Assembly (NCBI GenBank): GCA_017558115.1
Contig: JAFYWG010000039.1
Span: forward strand, 1-60,269
Direction of reading: 5' to 3'
From: Alistipes sp.
GTDB taxonomy: Bacteria; Bacteroidota; Bacteroidia; Bacteroidales; Rikenellaceae
DNA: 60,269 nt
Shown one piece after another: positions 33,169 through 43,040 of the stretch. Numbering within the stretch: the first letter of the stretch is position 1; every line of letters starts with the position of its first letter. A program made the position numbers and the translations under genes. The notes under the pieces are model-generated. The model ran no database searches and was not told the origin of the DNA. It saw nothing but the letters and a program-made list of their open reading frames with translations.

Positions 33169-33408
33169 ATGAGAAATGTTATTACCTCCGTGTGGAGATT
33201 CTACATCGACGGCTTCAAGTCGATGACTTGGGGTCGTGAACTATGGCTTTTGATACTCTTGAAAGTCATAATTCTCTTTGTCTTGTTACGCGGCTTCTTC
33301 TTCCAACCTGTGCTCGAAGGTAAGAGCGATACGCAGAAGATGGAGCATGTCGGCATGCAGCTCATTGAGAAACAAAACCAACAAACCAACATTGCACAAC
33401 CTAATTAA
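33169..33408 (+). CDS. DUF4492 small membrane protein of the cyd operon
   Basis: 79 aa from ATG 33169; the frame opens earlier at 33142, but that codon overlaps the -7 box. One hydrophobic helix (LWLLILLKVIILFVLLRGFFF) follows a basic N-terminus. DUF4492 genes stand immediately before cydA in many Bacteroidota. A CydX-like accessory role in cytochrome bd assembly is inferred from position and size. Confidence 0.85.
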   Translation: MRNVITSVWRFYIDGFKSMTWGRELWLLILLKVIILFVLLRGFFFQPVLEGKSDTQKMEHVGMQLIEKQNQQTNIAQPN

Positions 33409-33434
33409 GTAACCCAAATTAAAACTGTACTATT

Positions 33435-34922
33435 ATGGTAGAAACCGCATTAGTCGATTGGTCGAGACTGCAGTTTGCTCTTACTGCAGCCTACCACTGG
33501 ATCTTTGTGCCGCTGACGCTGGGCTTGGCCATCATCATGGCGACAATGGAGACCATATATGTTGTCAAGGGTGATGAGTTCTGGAAGAAGACTGCAAAGT
33601 TCTGGATGAAGCTCTTCGCTATCAACTTTGCCGTGGGTATCGCCACGGGTATAATCCTCGAGTTTGAGTTTGGCACTAACTGGAGCAACTACTCGTGGTT
33701 TGTGGGCGATATCTTCGGTGCGCCACTGGCCATCGAGGGCATCTTCGCCTTCTTTATGGAGGCTACCTTCTTTGCCGTGATGTTCTTCGGCTGGGAGAAG
33801 GTAAGCAAGCGCTTCCACCTCGCCTCTACATGGTTCACAGCCATAGGTGCGGCAATCTCTGCGCTATGGATTCTCGTTGCCAACTCGTGGATGCAAAACC
33901 CTGTAGGTATGGAGTTTAATCCCGATACCGTGCGCCATGAGATGGTCGACTTCTGGGCGGTGGTATTCAACCCCGTTGCTATATCTAAGTTCTTCCACGC
34001 TGTGTTTAGCGGCTGGATGACTGGTTCTATATTCGTAATCGGCATTAGCAGCTGGTATCTGTTGCGTGGTCGCGAGACCCGCTTTGCCCTTGCCAGCATA
34101 CGTGTTGCTGCCATCGTGGGCATTATAGGCACCATCGCCGTGATGTTCAGTGGCGATAGCTCGGGTGTGCAGATGGCGAAGTATCAGCCCATGAAGCTCG
34201 CTGCGGCCGAGGGTCTCGAGGAGGGTGGCACGGAGGCTCCCTTCTCTGTTGTGCCAGGTGTAGAGGTGCCTGGAGCACTATCTTTCCTCGCCACGCACGA
34301 CACGGAGGGTTATGTCCCTGGCATAGATAACATCATCGACGGCTACACCACGCCCGATGGTGAGGTGCACCCCTCTGCCGAGGAGAAGATTGAGCGCGGT
34401 AAGCTCGCTATAGATGCCTTTAAGCAGTATCGTGAGTTGTGCGACACTGACCCTGAGGCTGCGGCCGAGGCACGCGCCCTGCTCGACGAAAATATAGACT
34501 ACTTCGGCTATGGTTATATTGACTCGACTGAGGAGCTTGTGCCACCCGTTAACCTTATATATTGGGCCTTCCGCATTATGGTGGGCTTGGGAGGCTTTCT
34601 CTTCTTGCTCATCGTAGTAGTGTTGTGGGCAGAGCGTTGTCGTCGCCTTGTGGGTATGCGCTGGCTGTTGTGGCTGGCGATAGCGGCAATACCTATGGTA
34701 TATATCGCTGGTCAGGCGGGATGGATTGTTGCCGAGGTGGGACGTCAACCTTGGGTTATTGAGGGTCTGTTACCCACTAAGGCTGCGGTGTCGAGTGTCT
34801 CGGTGGAGTCTGTGCAGACCACCTTTTGGCTCTTCGTGGCCATCTTCACGCTCTTCCTTGCCATCGAGGTGCGCATCCTGCTCAAGGCCATCAAGCATGG
34901 TCCAATGATTGATAACGAATAA
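33435..34922 (+). CDS. cydA: Cytochrome bd quinol oxidase subunit I
   Basis: A 495-aa inner-membrane protein with nine or so helices. LTAAYHWIFVPLTLG contains the heme b595 ligand His. GRQPW in VAEVGRQPWVIEG is the invariant CydA motif, and WMQNPVG and GWMTGSIF are conserved. Subunit I binds hemes b558, b595 and d and oxidises quinol; the complex reduces O2 with high affinity. It sits 26 bp after the DUF4492 gene and 12 bp before cydB. Confidence 0.97.
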   Translation: MVETALVDWSRLQFALTAAYHWIFVPLTLGLAIIMATMETIYVVKGDEFWKKTAKFWMKLFAINFAVGIATGIILEFEFGTNWSNYSWFVGDIFGAPLAIEGIFAFFMEATFFAVMFFGWEKVSKRFHLASTWFTAIGAAISALWILVANSWMQNPVGMEFNPDTVRHEMVDFWAVVFNPVAISKFFHAVFSGWMTGSIFVIGISSWYLLRGRETRFALASIRVAAIVGIIGTIAVMFSGDSSGVQMAKYQPMKLAAAEGLEEGGTEAPFSVVPGVEVPGALSFLATHDTEGYVPGIDNIIDGYTTPDGEVHPSAEEKIERGKLAIDAFKQYRELCDTDPEAAAEARALLDENIDYFGYGYIDSTEELVPPVNLIYWAFRIMVGLGGFLFLLIVVVLWAERCRRLVGMRWLLWLAIAAIPMVYIAGQAGWIVAEVGRQPWVIEGLLPTKAAVSSVSVESVQTTFWLFVAIFTLFLAIEVRILLKAIKHGPMIDNE

Positions 34923-34934
34923 CCCCTTTGTACT

Positions 34935-36077
34935 ATGATAACATACGCATTTTTACAGCACTACTGGTGGTTTATTATCGCACTCTTGGGTGGTCTCTTG
35001 GTCTTTCTGCTCTTTGTGCAAGGTGGCAATGCTCTTATCTTCCTTGCGGGAAAGAGTGAGGCGGAGCGACAGCTTATAGTAAACTCTACGGGCCGTAAGT
35101 GGGAACTTACGTTTACCACACTTGTCACCTTTGGTGGCGCATTCTTCGCATCGTTCCCACTATTCTACAGCACCAGCTTTGGTGGCGCATACTGGGTGTG
35201 GATACTCATCCTCGTGACCTTCGTCTTCCAGGCTGTGTCGTACGAATTCCAGGGTAAGATGGGCAATATCCTCGGCAAGAACACATTCCGCATATTCCTT
35301 GTGTTGAATGGTTGCCTTGCACCCCTGCTCATAGGCACTGCCGTTGGAACATTCTTCACTGGCTCGGACTTCTACGTCGATAAGGGTGCCGTAACCGATA
35401 TCGCAGCACCCACCATCAGCCGATGGGGTAGTGCATGGCATGGCTTGGAGGCTGTGGCCAACCCCTTCAACGTTGAGTTTGGCCTTATGGTGCTTATGCT
35501 CACCATCTCGCTCGGTGCGCTATACCTCATCAACAACATCGATAGCGAGAGGCTCGTCGCGCAGTTGCGACGCACGCTTGGCGTTAGCTTCGTAATCTTC
35601 CTCCTACTCTTTGTGCTGGTGATGTACCAGCTGCTCACGATGGATGGCTTTGCGGTGACCGAGTCGGGAGCTGTGGTCATGGAGAGCTACAAATATTGGC
35701 ACAACCTCTTGGCTATGCCCGTGGTGTTAACGCTGCTGCTATGTGGTGCTGTATTGCTTGTTGCGGGTGTTGTAGCTACGCTTGTGCGCAAGGGCTTCAC
35801 GCGCGGTATATGGCTTGCTGGACCGGGTACTGTGTTTGCTGTGATGGCACTCTTCATGGTTGCAGGCTACAACAATACGGCCTACTACCCATCTACTGCC
35901 GACCTCGATGCCTCGCTAACCATAGCAAATAGCTCGTCGAGTGAGTTTACGCTGAGCGCCATGGCTATAGTCTCGCTTATCATACCCTTTGTGGTGGCAT
36001 ACATCGCCTACTTCTGGCGTAAGATGGATAAGCAGTCGCTAACGAGTGAGGAGCTCGAAAGAGGCGAGAAGTACTAA
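34935..36077 (+). CDS. cydB: Cytochrome bd quinol oxidase subunit II
   Basis: A 380-aa polytopic protein. It shows the CydB pattern FLQHYWWFIIALLGGLLVFLLF, WELTFTTLVTFGGAFFASFPLFY and SYEFQGKM. It pairs with CydA and supports heme and quinol binding. Third gene of the operon. Length and helix pattern are normal. Confidence 0.96.
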   Translation: MITYAFLQHYWWFIIALLGGLLVFLLFVQGGNALIFLAGKSEAERQLIVNSTGRKWELTFTTLVTFGGAFFASFPLFYSTSFGGAYWVWILILVTFVFQAVSYEFQGKMGNILGKNTFRIFLVLNGCLAPLLIGTAVGTFFTGSDFYVDKGAVTDIAAPTISRWGSAWHGLEAVANPFNVEFGLMVLMLTISLGALYLINNIDSERLVAQLRRTLGVSFVIFLLLFVLVMYQLLTMDGFAVTESGAVVMESYKYWHNLLAMPVVLTLLLCGAVLLVAGVVATLVRKGFTRGIWLAGPGTVFAVMALFMVAGYNNTAYYPSTADLDASLTIANSSSSEFTLSAMAIVSLIIPFVVAYIAYFWRKMDKQSLTSEELERGEKY

Positions 36078-36088
36078 ATAGAGGTTTT

Positions 36089-36124
36089 GAGGGGAGTGTC
36101 CACGAGTGGCACTCCTCTTGTTTA
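36089..36124 (+). terminator. cyd operon terminator
   Basis: GGAGTG/CACTCC extended by flanking G-C pairs, loop about 11 nt, followed by TCTTGTTTATT, 12 nt past the cydB stop. The T tract is weak. Confidence 0.55.
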
Positions 36125-36239
36125 TTGTGTCACGTAGTGTCACCTTAAGTGTGTCATTTTGTCAGTTGTGGGGTGGTGGCACACTGTTTGTCGTGGTGCG
36201 TGCTACAGAAAACGAACATAAAACAAAAATAATACGACA

Positions 36240-38297
36240 ATGAGAAATGGTAAAATTGGGGTGACAACAGAGAATATCTTCCCCGTAATTAAGAAGTTCC
36301 TATACTCCGACCACGAGATTTTCCTTCGCGAGTTAGTATCCAACGCTGTGGATGCTACGCAGAAGCTCAAGACCCTATCGTCGAAGGGTGAGGCTGAGGG
36401 CGAACTTGGAGACCTGACTATCCATGTGGCTGTGGATGAGGCGTCAAAAACTCTAACCATCACCGACCGAGGCATCGGCATGACAATGGAGGAGGTAGAC
36501 CGCTACATCAACCAGATTGCCTTCTCGGGTGCCGAGGAGTTTATGGCGAAGTACAAGGATCAGGCTATCATAGGTCACTTCGGCCTCGGCTTCTACTCAT
36601 CGTTCATGGTGGCAGACAAGGTGGAGATATTCACGCAGTCGTTCAAGAGCGAGGCCAAGAGTGTGCACTGGAGTTGCAACGGCTCACCCGAATTCGAGAT
36701 GGAGGAGGTCAACGAAAAGTACGACCGCGGAACCCGCATCGTGCTACACATCTCTGAGGATTGTGCCGAGTATGCCCAGCGCACCGAGATAGCTAAGCTT
36801 CTTCGCAAGTATTGTCACTTCTTGCCCATTCCCATCGCATTTGGTAAGAGGCAGGAGTGGAAGGATGGCAAATATGTCGACACCGAGGAGTGGGACATAA
36901 TCAACGACACCACACCTCTCTGGATGCGCAAGCCCGCGGAGATCAGCGAAGAGCAGTATAAGGCATTCTATGCCGACCTCTACCCCACAAGCGACGAGCC
37001 TCTATTCTATATTCACCTAAATATAGATTACCCCTTCAATCTTACGGGTATCCTCTACTTCCCTAAGATTCACTCCAATTTCGAGATTCAGAAGAACAAG
37101 ATACAGCTCTACTCGAACCAGGTGTTTGTTACTGACGAGGTTACAGGCATCGTGCCCGAGTACTTGACACTCTTGCATGGTGTTATCGACTCTCCCGACA
37201 TCCCGCTCAACGTGTCGCGTAGCTACTTGCAGAGCGATGCTAACGTTAAGAAGATTTCGGGCTACATCACACGCAAGGTTGCTGACCGCCTCCAGGAGTT
37301 GTTTAATACCATGCGCGAGGACTACGAGAAGAAGTGGGACGACCTCAAAATCTTCATTCAGTATGGCATTCTCACCGACGAGAAGTTTGCCGAGAAGGCT
37401 GCCAACTTCATGCTTGTCAAGAGCATAGAGGGTAAGTACTACACCCCCGCGGAGTATGTTGAGAAGATTAAGGAGACGCAGACCGATAAGGAGGGCTTCA
37501 CCATTGCGCTCTACGTAGACGATGTTGAGGGTAAGAACGCCTTTGTTGAGGCGGCTAAGGCTAAGGGCTACGACATCCTCGAGATGAATGGTCAGCTCGA
37601 CAGCCACTATATTCAGTACTACGAGTCGAAGAACGAGAAGGTGCGCTTCGTGCGTGTAGATAGCGATGTAGTGGAGAATCTCATTCGCAAGCAGGAGCGT
37701 GCGGCGATGTCGTTGTCGTCGGAGCAGCAGGATATCATGCGCCCCGTATTCGAGAGCCAGATGCCTACCGACGCAAAGATTCACTACCACGTCTCGTTTG
37801 AGGCTATGGCGAAGGATGCAGCACCCGTTGTCATCACGCAGAATGAGTTTATGCGCCGCATGAAGGATATGGCGGCGACAAGTGGTGGCGAGATGAGCCG
37901 CTTCTATGGCGAGATGCCCGACAACTTCACCATCACCGTGAATGGTAATCACCCCATCGTCCTCGACATCCTCGGCGAGGTGGAGCGCGAGTATGGCGAT
38001 AAGCTACGCACTATGGGTAAGAAGATTACCGCGGCAGAGCAGGAGGAGCACCGCTTCGAGGAGACCATCAAGGGTAAGAAGCGCGATGAGCTCACGGCTG
38101 AGGAGCGCGAGATGCAGGAGACATTGTCGAAGCGCATCGTGGAGCTTCGCACCGAGCGTGACAACCGCCTCGAGGAGATAGGCAAGGCTAATAATAAGGT
38201 TCGCCAGATTATAGACCTCGCATTGCTCTCCAACGGCATGCTTAAGGGCAAAAACCTCACGGATTTTATCCAGCGCAGCATCTCGCTTATTGAGTAG
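36240..38297 (+). CDS. htpG: HSP90 chaperone HtpG
   Basis: A 685-aa cytosolic chaperone. The N-terminal GHKL ATPase motifs are ELVSNAVDATQKLK, DRGIGMTMEEV and GHFGLGFYSSFMVADKV. The middle domain carries SPDIPLNVSRSYLQ and the C-terminal dimerisation domain closes the protein. ATP-driven folding and stress protection. It is longer than E. coli HtpG (624 aa), as is usual in Bacteroidota. A 162-nt gap precedes it; no convincing consensus promoter was found there. Confidence 0.96.
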   Translation: MRNGKIGVTTENIFPVIKKFLYSDHEIFLRELVSNAVDATQKLKTLSSKGEAEGELGDLTIHVAVDEASKTLTITDRGIGMTMEEVDRYINQIAFSGAEEFMAKYKDQAIIGHFGLGFYSSFMVADKVEIFTQSFKSEAKSVHWSCNGSPEFEMEEVNEKYDRGTRIVLHISEDCAEYAQRTEIAKLLRKYCHFLPIPIAFGKRQEWKDGKYVDTEEWDIINDTTPLWMRKPAEISEEQYKAFYADLYPTSDEPLFYIHLNIDYPFNLTGILYFPKIHSNFEIQKNKIQLYSNQVFVTDEVTGIVPEYLTLLHGVIDSPDIPLNVSRSYLQSDANVKKISGYITRKVADRLQELFNTMREDYEKKWDDLKIFIQYGILTDEKFAEKAANFMLVKSIEGKYYTPAEYVEKIKETQTDKEGFTIALYVDDVEGKNAFVEAAKAKGYDILEMNGQLDSHYIQYYESKNEKVRFVRVDSDVVENLIRKQERAAMSLSSEQQDIMRPVFESQMPTDAKIHYHVSFEAMAKDAAPVVITQNEFMRRMKDMAATSGGEMSRFYGEMPDNFTITVNGNHPIVLDILGEVEREYGDKLRTMGKKITAAEQEEHRFEETIKGKKRDELTAEEREMQETLSKRIVELRTERDNRLEEIGKANNKVRQIIDLALLSNGMLKGKNLTDFIQRSISLIE

Positions 38298-38314
38298 GCG
38301 GGGTATAGTAACAA

Positions 38315-38353
38315 AGAAGGCTGACATTTCGGTGTCAGCCTTTCTTGTTTTTG
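38315..38353. terminator. Bidirectional terminator between htpG and a nucleotidyltransferase gene
   Basis: Stem AAGGCTGACA/TGTCAGCCTT with loop TTTCGG. TCTTGTTTTT follows on plus and TCTTTGTT on minus, serving the convergent genes. Confidence 0.82.
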
Positions 38354-38366
38354 GCGCGGTAGGGTA

Positions 38367-39278
38367 CTACTTGCCCCAGAGGTTGTGGGGGTACTCACCC
38401 GCTGCGATAAGCTCCTCAATCTTTGCCACGAGCATAGGCTTATCCTCCTTGTAAGTCACACCAAACCAGTCGGATGTGGTCTTCAACACGCGCATAGAGG
38501 CTGTACCCTCGCTAATAACCTTGTTGACCATAAGAGGGATGAAGAACTCGGCCTTGAGGTTGTCGATGTTTGCTGGCAGGAACTCCTTGAAGTATGCCTC
38601 CGAGTGGCGGAAGTAGTCGGGAGTGAAGCCGAAGAGGTTCATCGATACGGGGGTGTCCTCAGCGAGTGGCTCGTCAGCACCACCATCGTGGAAGAGGATA
38701 GTGCCATCTACGCGCTCAATCTGTGTGCGCTCCACCATGCCGCGGAGGTTGCCCTCGTCATCTACGGTACATACACCGCGCGATACGGTGCCGTTCTCCG
38801 AGAGTGTTTTCGATACCTGGTAGCCCACCATGCAGTAGCGACCCTCGCTACCTGCCAACTCCTTGAGGTAGTTGCCAATAGTGGCGTATGCAGTGCGGCC
38901 GTAGAAGTCGTCGGCGTTGATAACGGCAAATGGCTCGTTGATGGCCTGTGCTGCCATCATAACAGCGTGGTTTGTGCCCCAAGGCTTTACGCGACCCTCG
39001 GGGAGAGTGAAGCCCTCGGGCAAGTAGTCGAGCTCCTGGAATACATACTCCACCTCTATCTTATGGCCGAAGCGCTCGGCGTTGAATACCTCCTTAAACT
39101 CAGCCTCGAAAGAGTGTCGGATGACGAATACCACCTTGCCGAAGCCTGCGCGTATAGCGTCGTACACAGAGTAGTCTATAATGGCCTCGCCGTTAGGGCC
39201 TACGCCATCCATCTGCTTGAGCGAACCGTAGCGAGAACCCATGCCCGCTGCCAATACCAAAAGTGTAGGTTTTACCAT
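38367..39278 (-). CDS. NTP_transferase-family sugar nucleotidyltransferase
   Basis: 303 aa. LLVLAAGMGSRYGSLKQMD is the G-x-G-x-R nucleotide-binding motif of sugar-1-phosphate nucleotidyltransferases. VINADDFYG supplies the metal-binding Asp and PWGTNHAV contacts the base. The sugar and nucleotide cannot be told from sequence. It is a single-gene unit with its own promoter and the shared terminator. Confidence 0.85.
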   Translation of the reverse strand: MVKPTLLVLAAGMGSRYGSLKQMDGVGPNGEAIIDYSVYDAIRAGFGKVVFVIRHSFEAEFKEVFNAERFGHKIEVEYVFQELDYLPEGFTLPEGRVKPWGTNHAVMMAAQAINEPFAVINADDFYGRTAYATIGNYLKELAGSEGRYCMVGYQVSKTLSENGTVSRGVCTVDDEGNLRGMVERTQIERVDGTILFHDGGADEPLAEDTPVSMNLFGFTPDYFRHSEAYFKEFLPANIDNLKAEFFIPLMVNKVISEGTASMRVLKTTSDWFGVTYKEDKPMLVAKIEELIAAGEYPHNLWGK

Positions 39279-39335
39279 AGTGTTATGGGATGTTCTAAAA
39301 ATTAGTTATAGTGTTTTCTATTTTTTTTCGTACGA

Positions 39336-39367
39336 CAAAGGTAAAAAAATTATCTTATATGTACCAA
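39336..39367 (-). promoter_or_regulatory. Promoter of the nucleotidyltransferase gene
   Basis: Minus strand: TTG (39365-39367), 21 nt, TACCTTTG (39336-39343). Confidence 0.7.
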
Positions 39368-39385
39368 CTATCTCGCTATTTTCGT

Positions 39386-39393
39386 TATCTTTG
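39386..39393 (+). promoter_or_regulatory. -7 box of the M23-dxr-rseP-radA run
   Basis: TATCTTTG; leader about 65 nt with GC-rich CGTCGCGTG repeats that can pair GCACG/CGTGC. No clear -33 TTTG; divergent from the neighbouring promoter. Confidence 0.6.
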
Positions 39394-39463
39394 CACGATT
39401 ATGTGCACGTCGCGTGCGTCGCGTGTGCGTGCAAGACAGGACCTAAGACTAAGTTAAGACTCT

Positions 39464-40318
39464 ATGAATAACGGATTTTGGAACTCGCTAACCAAGAAAC
39501 ATCAGATAGCGATGCGCGACCGCGATAGCAAGGAGGCGAATTGGAAGATAAACATCTCGCCCCTGGCTCTCGGAGCGGTGCTCTTTGCTGGCTTTGTGCT
39601 AATTGTGGCGGTACTTATGGTGCTCATGGCCTACACCTCGGTGCTCGACATCTTCCCCAGCTACCGCACAAAGTCGGAGCGCATGACCGATGAACTTACG
39701 GAGAGTATCATGCGCATAGATGCCATGGAGCGCACCATGGCCGACTCGTTGAAGTACAACGAGGTAGTAACGACCATCCTCATGGGTAACACCCCCACGC
39801 TACACTCTACGGTAATGACCGACACCATACGCTACGACAAGTCGACAATCATGCCTACGCGTGCCGACTCGCTTTTGCGCCGTGCATTGGAGAGCACCGA
39901 TGGTGAGTACTCGTTGGCAAATACTAAGCCTCTGCGTACCGAGGCCGCGATGTTTAGCGCACCTATGCGTGGCAGCGTGATACGCTCGTTCGATGCTCCC
40001 GAGTCGAGCTACGACATGGCACTTGTTAGCCTCACGGGTGACGATTCGGTTATGGCGGTGGAGAATGGCACGGTAGTCGGCATCCAGCATAGCGCCGAGG
40101 GTGGGTCGTCCATCACTATGCAGCATGGCGAGGGCTACGTATCGGTATACAAGCAGTTGGGCGAAGTCTTGGTGCGCAAGGGTCAGCGCGTAAATGCTGG
40201 CACGGTCATCGGACGTCTACGTAGCGCCGAGGGGCAGGAGACGGATGCCTTGGAGTTGGCATTCGAGCTATGGCGCGATGGCACAGCCGTAGACCCCGAG
40301 CGATATATTTTGTTCTAA
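39464..40318 (+). CDS. Membrane-anchored, catalytically degenerate M23 (LytM) protein
   Basis: 284 aa: a cytoplasmic basic N-terminus, one membrane helix (about residues 30-60), a short coiled coil and a C-terminal LytM fold (about 165-284). The zinc ligands are missing: the usual HxGxD position reads SSYDMALV and the HxH motif reads LAFELWRDG. FSAPMRGSVIRSF and GQRVNAGTVIG keep the fold. It is probably a regulator or scaffold like EnvC or NlpD rather than a peptidase. It starts a run with dxr, 13 bp downstream. Confidence 0.8.
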   Translation: MNNGFWNSLTKKHQIAMRDRDSKEANWKINISPLALGAVLFAGFVLIVAVLMVLMAYTSVLDIFPSYRTKSERMTDELTESIMRIDAMERTMADSLKYNEVVTTILMGNTPTLHSTVMTDTIRYDKSTIMPTRADSLLRRALESTDGEYSLANTKPLRTEAAMFSAPMRGSVIRSFDAPESSYDMALVSLTGDDSVMAVENGTVVGIQHSAEGGSSITMQHGEGYVSVYKQLGEVLVRKGQRVNAGTVIGRLRSAEGQETDALELAFELWRDGTAVDPERYILF

Positions 40319-40331
40319 CGCAAACTTACGG

Positions 40332-41495
40332 ATGTCGAAGATGGAGAGACTAAGTATATTAGGTTCAACAGGCTCTATAGGTCTGCAGACCCTCGATATT
40401 GTTAGGCGCAACCCCGAGCGTTTCAGCGTCACCTCCCTTGTAGCACACAGCCGCTGGCAGGAGCTGGCAATCGAGGCGCGTGAGTTTGGCGTAGAGAGGG
40501 TGGTTATTGGCGATAAGAGCCACTATGCCGCACTCAAAGAGGCTCTTGCAGACACCTCAGTCGAGGTGTTGGCTGGTAGCGAGGCTATCGTAGATGTGGT
40601 ACGCGACACGAATTGTGACACTGTAGTTAACGCCTTGGTTGGCTACTCTGGTCTGCACCCTACATATGCCGCGATAGAGGCTGGTAAGCGTATCGCTCTT
40701 GCTAATAAGGAGACGCTTGTCGTGGGTGGCGATGTCATCATGTCGGCAGCACGTCGCCGTGGCGTAGATATTCTACCTATCGACTCGGAGCACTCGGCAA
40801 TCATGCAGTGCTTGGAGGGCGAGAAGCGCAAAAATGTGCGCAACCTTATCATTACGTGCAGTGGTGGTGCTCTGCGCGATATTCCCGCTGAGGAGCTTAA
40901 GAGTGTTACGGCAGAGCAGGCGCTGAAGCACCCGCAGTGGAGCATGGGCGCAAAGATTACGATAGACTCTGCAACGCTGGTAAATAAGGGTTTTGAGGTT
41001 ATCGAGGCGCGCTGGTTGTTCGATGTTGAGCCCTCGAAAATCAAGGTCGTAATACACCCCCAGAGCATTGTGCACTCTATGGTGGAGTTCACCGACGGTT
41101 CGGTTAAGGCGCAGTTGGGTTCGGCCGATATGCACACGCCCATAAGCTATGCGCTTCTATACCCCGATCGTGCGAGTGAGCCTATGGAGCAGTTCTCGAT
41201 ATTGGATTACCCGACGCTGACGTTTGCAGCGCCCGATAGGGTGAAGTATCCCGCCCTCGATATAGCCTACGAGTGCTTGGAGCGTGGTGGTACGGCAGCA
41301 TGTGTCATGAATGGCTCGAATGAGGTCGCCGTGGCAGCATTCCTTAAGGGTAAATGTGGCTACCTCGATATTGTCGATGCTATACGCTACGCCCTGGATA
41401 ACGCTACCTTTGTTGCAAAGCCCACGTTGGAGGACTACACAGCCTCGAATGTTGAGGCGCGCAGGTTAGCCGAGCACTTCTTAAAGTTGAGATAG
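40332..41495 (+). CDS. dxr: 1-deoxy-D-xylulose-5-phosphate reductoisomerase
   Basis: 387 aa. It has an N-terminal NADPH-binding motif GSTGSIGLQTLDIVRRN, ALANKETLVVGG, the metal-binding PIDSEHSAIMQCL and the catalytic-loop region HPQWSMGAKITIDSATLVNKG. Second step of the MEP isoprenoid pathway in the cytoplasm. Located between the M23 protein and rseP, a common Bacteroidota order. Confidence 0.97.
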   Translation: MSKMERLSILGSTGSIGLQTLDIVRRNPERFSVTSLVAHSRWQELAIEAREFGVERVVIGDKSHYAALKEALADTSVEVLAGSEAIVDVVRDTNCDTVVNALVGYSGLHPTYAAIEAGKRIALANKETLVVGGDVIMSAARRRGVDILPIDSEHSAIMQCLEGEKRKNVRNLIITCSGGALRDIPAEELKSVTAEQALKHPQWSMGAKITIDSATLVNKGFEVIEARWLFDVEPSKIKVVIHPQSIVHSMVEFTDGSVKAQLGSADMHTPISYALLYPDRASEPMEQFSILDYPTLTFAAPDRVKYPALDIAYECLERGGTAACVMNGSNEVAVAAFLKGKCGYLDIVDAIRYALDNATFVAKPTLEDYTASNVEARRLAEHFLKLR

Positions 41496-41535
41496 AGCGA
41501 AATTATAAAACGCAGAAAGATAATAGATAAAGTAT

Positions 41536-43029
41536 ATGAGTTCAGTATTGATTCAGGCATTGCAGTTTGTGCTTGCATTGTCGTTGTTGGTGACCATCCA
41601 CGAGTTGGGTCACTTTTTGGCGGCGCGTATGTTCGGCATACGCGTTGATAAGTTCTACCTATTCTTCAACCCATGGTTCTCGCTCTACAAGCGTAAGATA
41701 GGCAATGTAGAGTTTGGTATCGGCTGGTTGCCCCTGGGTGGCTACGTCTCTATCTACGATAGCCGCGAGAAGCTATACAATGAGGAGAGCGCGCTTAAGG
41801 ATAGGCTAAAGGAGGTGAAGTCGCAGTTGCGCAAGGCTAAGCGTAGTGGTAATGAGGCAGCGGTGTCAGAGTTTGCCGATGCTGTTGCTACTATCGAGGC
41901 GGACATCGAGCGCGTAAAGGATGCACAGCGCACGCTTGCTCCCGAGCCCGATGAGTTGCGCGCGAAGCCAGCATGGAAGCGCCTTATCGTTATGGTTGCG
42001 GGTGTATTTATGAACCTCGTAGCCGCAATGGTGATATACGCAGGCATCCTCTTTGTGTGGGGTGAGGACTATCTTCTGAACAATAACGTAGTGCATGGCT
42101 ACACCTTTAGTGAGTCCGCCAAGGAGCTCGGCTTCGAGGATCGCGACTGCATCCTTAGCATCGACGGCGAGGAGATTGGCAATGCCGAGGAGATAGGTAT
42201 GAAACTTCTTCTCTCGGATGGCGACCGCAACGTTACCGTATTGCGTAATCGCGACACCGTTACTTTCACCATCCCTATGGATAAGCTTATCGCTATGCGT
42301 GAGGCACGTAGCTTCGCGGGTATGTACTCACCTATTCACGCGCCATATGTCATCGAGGGTTACAACAACGAGAGTGTTGAGGCTCTTGGCTACAGAGTGG
42401 GTGACCAGATAGTTGCCGTAGACTCTGTTTCGGCATGCAGTGGCGAGGTTATTCGACCTATGCTTGAAGAGCGCAAGGGTCAGGTGGCTCATGTACGCGT
42501 ATTGCGTTATGAGGTCGATAGCTTGAATGTTGAGCGCCCCGTATATGTGGATATTGCTACACCTATCAACGATGAGGGTATGATTGGCGTCACGCTCCAG
42601 GCGCAGCCCGCAGTTGTCTTCACGCATAACGATTATGGCTTCTTCGAGTCGATACCTCTCGGCATTAAGAGTGGCTTCAACCAGGTTAAGTCATATTGGG
42701 ACCAGCTCGTTATGATGGTGAACCCCGACACGAAGCTCTACAAGGAGGTCGGAGGCTTTCTCTCTATTGGTAGTGTCTTCCCCAGCGACTGGAACTGGTT
42801 GGCATTCTGGAATATCACAGCCCTCATCTCTATTATGCTTGCTGTGATGAACCTATTGCCCATCCCTGTTCTCGATGGAGGTCATGTGCTCTTTGCGCTA
42901 TATGAGATTATCACACGCCGCAAGCCTAGCGAGAAGTTCCTGGAGTGGGCACAGACTATAGGCTTCGCTTTGCTTATGTTCTTGCTCATCTACGCTAATG
43001 GCAACGACCTCTTCAACCTCTTCAAGTAG
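41536..43029 (+). CDS. rseP: RseP-type site-2 zinc metalloprotease
   Basis: A 497-aa inner-membrane protease. The active-site HELGH is in the first helix (about residues 23-27), and the second half-site is NLLPIPVLDGGH near the C-terminus. Two PDZ regions lie between (about 190-250 and 275-350). A charged coiled segment of about 60 residues (about 80-140) follows HEXXH, as in many Bacteroidota members. It cleaves anti-sigma factors and signal-peptide remnants within the membrane. Confidence 0.94.
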   Translation: MSSVLIQALQFVLALSLLVTIHELGHFLAARMFGIRVDKFYLFFNPWFSLYKRKIGNVEFGIGWLPLGGYVSIYDSREKLYNEESALKDRLKEVKSQLRKAKRSGNEAAVSEFADAVATIEADIERVKDAQRTLAPEPDELRAKPAWKRLIVMVAGVFMNLVAAMVIYAGILFVWGEDYLLNNNVVHGYTFSESAKELGFEDRDCILSIDGEEIGNAEEIGMKLLLSDGDRNVTVLRNRDTVTFTIPMDKLIAMREARSFAGMYSPIHAPYVIEGYNNESVEALGYRVGDQIVAVDSVSACSGEVIRPMLEERKGQVAHVRVLRYEVDSLNVERPVYVDIATPINDEGMIGVTLQAQPAVVFTHNDYGFFESIPLGIKSGFNQVKSYWDQLVMMVNPDTKLYKEVGGFLSIGSVFPSDWNWLAFWNITALISIMLAVMNLLPIPVLDGGHVLFALYEIITRRKPSEKFLEWAQTIGFALLMFLLIYANGNDLFNLFK

Positions 43030-43040
43030 GGTAGTCGGTT

